A stretch of 64,000 nucleotides of DNA from Toxoplasma gondii ME49 (taxonomy: Eukaryota > Apicomplexa > Conoidasida > Eucoccidiorida > Sarcocystidae), in contig NC_031473.1 of NCBI RefSeq assembly GCF_000006565.2, positions 1,903,441-1,967,440 on the forward strand, read 5' to 3'. Positions 62,150-64,000 of the stretch are shown here, piece by piece. Each line of letters starts with the position of its first letter. Position 1 is the first letter of the stretch. The position numbers and the translations under genes are program-made. The notes beneath the pieces were generated by a model. The model did no database searches. It had not been told where the DNA came from and saw only the letters and a list, made by a program, of their open reading frames with translations.

Positions 62150-62318
62150 CGCGTTGGAGAGACAGCCGGTCGGCGCATGTGAGGGAAGTTTCAAGTTTTC
62201 TGAACGCAGAGAGGAGGCTGGCGAAGGCGATTCACTTCTTCGGGTGTCGTTCTTGCTTCCTAGATCTATTTCTCTCTCTCTTTTTGCTCTTCCCTGTTTT
62301 TCTGAGGCGCCTCGCAAA

Positions 62319-63669
62319 ATGACGAACCTGTTCAACACCAGACCGAAGAAATTCGGACCCGGCAGCCGTCAATGGTGAGACTCGGCGAAACGCAGTGCAT
62401 GGGGAACTCAACTTCCGTTCACATTTTCGCGTGGGGATGGTTGCAGAGGTGACGAGGGGGCTTTCTTCGGCGCAGAGGTCCTTGTTAATCTTTTTTCTCC
62501 ACATTCTGAGGTCGAAACGCGCAGGCACGTGGCGTAGGAAGGTGGGGAGGAGGGGACGCTGACGATTCGCAAAAATCGACGGCCGCGTGGTTTCGCCGCC
62601 GCCACAGCAACGCCAGCACATGTTTCAACCGTGGTGGATCCTTTATGATGAGAGAACGTCCCTAATTCACGGTTGATTATTCTTCACAAGAGAATAAAGC
62701 AAGGTGACCCGCGAACAAATGTGGAAGTTGGGGACTCCGTGGATCTCGCGCTCTGCATGTGTAGATAAGAATCCCCCAGGGCTCACTCTGTATCGCGGTG
62801 CGCACATCCATGCAGGGAATTTGTATGCTGGAGTGTTTACCCCGATGAGTGCATGTTCAGTGAGTTCTCTTCATAGCTGTTCTGACGAAGCAGCGGATGT
62901 CGGGAATCGAGAACTACCTCATCCCATTTCTTGCATGTGTGCTGTGTCTCCGCAGCCGGGTGTGCTTCAACCGCCACGGTATGGTGCGCAAGTATGGCCT
63001 GATGATGTGTCGTCAGTGCTTCAGAGAGCGCGCGAACCAAATCGGCTTCGTCAAGGTAAGCGAGAGGATGTACATCTGCGTTTCTTCATTTTGTCACTCT
63101 CCGATGAAGTGCCCATGTGCAACAGAAGCAGAGAGCGCTTGGTTCTCCACGTAACGTGGGAGTATGTCAACCGAGAAGTTGTTGTTGTACCCGGATCAGC
63201 GAATCACGCGAAGTCATCCTTCGGCTGATGGCTGCTGCTACGATTCCCACCGCTGTCATATCGAGGGTGCACATGAAGTCACGTCGGTTTCTACAACGCC
63301 GTTGTGACTTTTATTTTCCGCAGGCGCCCAGATTATCCATTGAAACTGGTTGAAACATCAAAGTGGCGATGAGTAACGGGTGTGTGTAGTGGCGGAGTTT
63401 GGTGCTGGTGCTACGGTGACTACAGCCAGCGACGGCACCAATAGAAGTGTGCTTTCTTTTGTGCAGCATTCCTTCGACATCTGCATGCGCCCTTGTATAT
63501 ATATATATATATATTGATTCATCTGTATGTATATTCAGGGAGTGTGTGTCCCTGTGTGTTTGTCTCTGTGGTAGTTCTGTTGTGTAGATACCTTGCGGTG
63601 TTTCTTTGAGTTGAAGGCTACTGTCCCGTACTGTGTTGGCCCCGTGTGTTCTATTTGCAGTACCGATAA
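62319..63669 (+). CDS. RPS29: 40S ribosomal protein S29 (uS14), three exons
   Basis: A small zinc-binding protein of the 40S head. Exons: 62319-62374, 62956-63055 and 63661-63669, giving 54 residues as is usual for S29. The N-terminus is [18 protein letters not shown]. Exon 1 ends TG and exon 2 begins C, creating the first zinc cysteine exactly at the splice junction (CRVC). The second pair is CRQC, followed by GFVK. The last exon is only TAC CGA TAA, giving the common S29 ending KYR-stop, preceded by a TTCTATTTGCAG acceptor. ATG 62319 has the context GCAAAATGA. An alternative last exon at about 63325 (after TTTTCCGCAG) would add an atypical tail, so the 9-nt exon is preferred. Confidence 0.92.
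63496..63514. repeat. (TA)n tract in RPS29 intron 2
   Basis: A pure TA run about 150 nt before the final 9-nt exon. Confidence 0.9.
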
Positions 63670-64000
63670 GTCTCAAGGTGTTCTACGCTGATGACGCGAC
63701 CTTCGAGCAAGCCGTGACACGGTGCGACGGAATGGCGCCAGTGGATGGCAGCACTGCATGTGTTAATCCTTAATGGGCCGCCCCATACGCAGGCATGTGC
63801 GCACGTGTGTGTATGTGGGTGTACGTAGTACAGTGAAAACGTGCGTGTTGCGGAGGAAGAACATTCTTAGGCGTGAAATGTGGGAGAAGGAAGACCACTT
63901 CCGATCCTCTTTTCTTTCTCCTAGTGTGTAATGCTCCGGGAGAGCGTCTGTTGTTTTACTGACTTTCGCATGTAAGCATTAAAACGCACACAGGAGCGGC
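63670..64000. other. Downstream region of RPS29
   Basis: Presumed 3' untranslated region and intergenic DNA. No gene or RNA is visible before the window ends. Confidence 0.5.

Larger units (their letters stand above)
61610..62318. other. Region between candidate minus-strand exon and RPS29
   Basis: It contains the S29 promoter and 5' leader, including a TRP-2-like and a TRP-1-like motif, a short TA run near 61874-61887, and possibly exons of a minus-strand gene. A 284-codon plus-strand frame covers most of it but has an arginine-rich, chance-like composition and is not called. Confidence 0.5.

Noticed and set aside
61468..62322. 284-codon plus-strand frame ahead of RPS29
   Set aside because: It is arginine-rich, crosses the S29 promoter motifs and ends within the S29 start region. 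It is probably chance.

Overview
The window is nuclear DNA of a coccidian apicomplexan, almost certainly Toxoplasma gondii or a very close relative (Hammondia, Neospora). The reasons are rhoptry-kinase paralogues in tandem, intron-rich housekeeping genes with GT-AG introns of about 80-1,500 bp, pyrimidine-rich intergenic DNA, GCATGC-type promoter motifs, many (TA)n tracts, and arginine/serine-rich low-complexity hypothetical proteins. From memory of the T. gondii map, a ROP38/ROP29/ROP19-type rhoptry kinase cluster near ribosomal protein S5 and S29 genes points to chromosome VI. That placement is inference, not a search result.

Region 1 (1-9.8 kb) is a head-to-tail array of single-exon secreted protein kinases: a fragment cut by the window edge and a 100-N assembly gap, then three complete-length copies. 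Only the middle copy (3496-5202) has an uninterrupted frame. Copy 1 carries a 14-nt deletion and copy 3 an in-frame TGA. Copy 3 is a mosaic: copy-1-like before the kinase domain, almost identical to copy 2 across the N-lobe.

Region 2 (10.9-20.1 kb) is one large minus-strand gene of unknown function. Two very long exons join in phase across a 588-bp intron. A pyrimidine-rich stretch (20.1-23.9 kb) separates it from a divergent plus-strand Nudix hydrolase gene with an N-terminal membrane anchor (23.9-25.6 kb).

Region 3 (28.8-38.2 kb) holds two plus-strand enzyme genes: the 20S proteasome alpha-1/PSMA6 subunit, reconstructed as eight exons with a GC-AG intron and a 27-nt micro-exon, and a dihydrodipicolinate-synthase (DapA) family aldolase in two exons. 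A weakly supported small gene follows at 39.9-40.8 kb.

Region 4 (42.1-54.7 kb) is a minus-strand gene that I reconstruct as 15 exons with consistent phases (about 1,152 residues). It carries one CONSTANS-type B-box zinc finger followed by a long helical region.

Region 5 (54.7-64 kb) starts with about 5 kb lacking convincing genes, containing a diverged repeat pair and a strong back-to-back hairpin element. Then come ribosomal protein S5 (minus, three exons) and S29 (plus, three exons, the last only 9 nt). Both ribosomal genes have GCATGC-type motifs upstream.

The kinases are predicted export products delivered to the host cell. The proteasome subunit, ribosomal proteins, DapA-like aldolase and Nudix enzyme are ordinary cell functions, and I see no operon-like linkage. 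I found no CRISPR, transposon or phage elements. The most unusual feature is the decaying, recombining kinase array.
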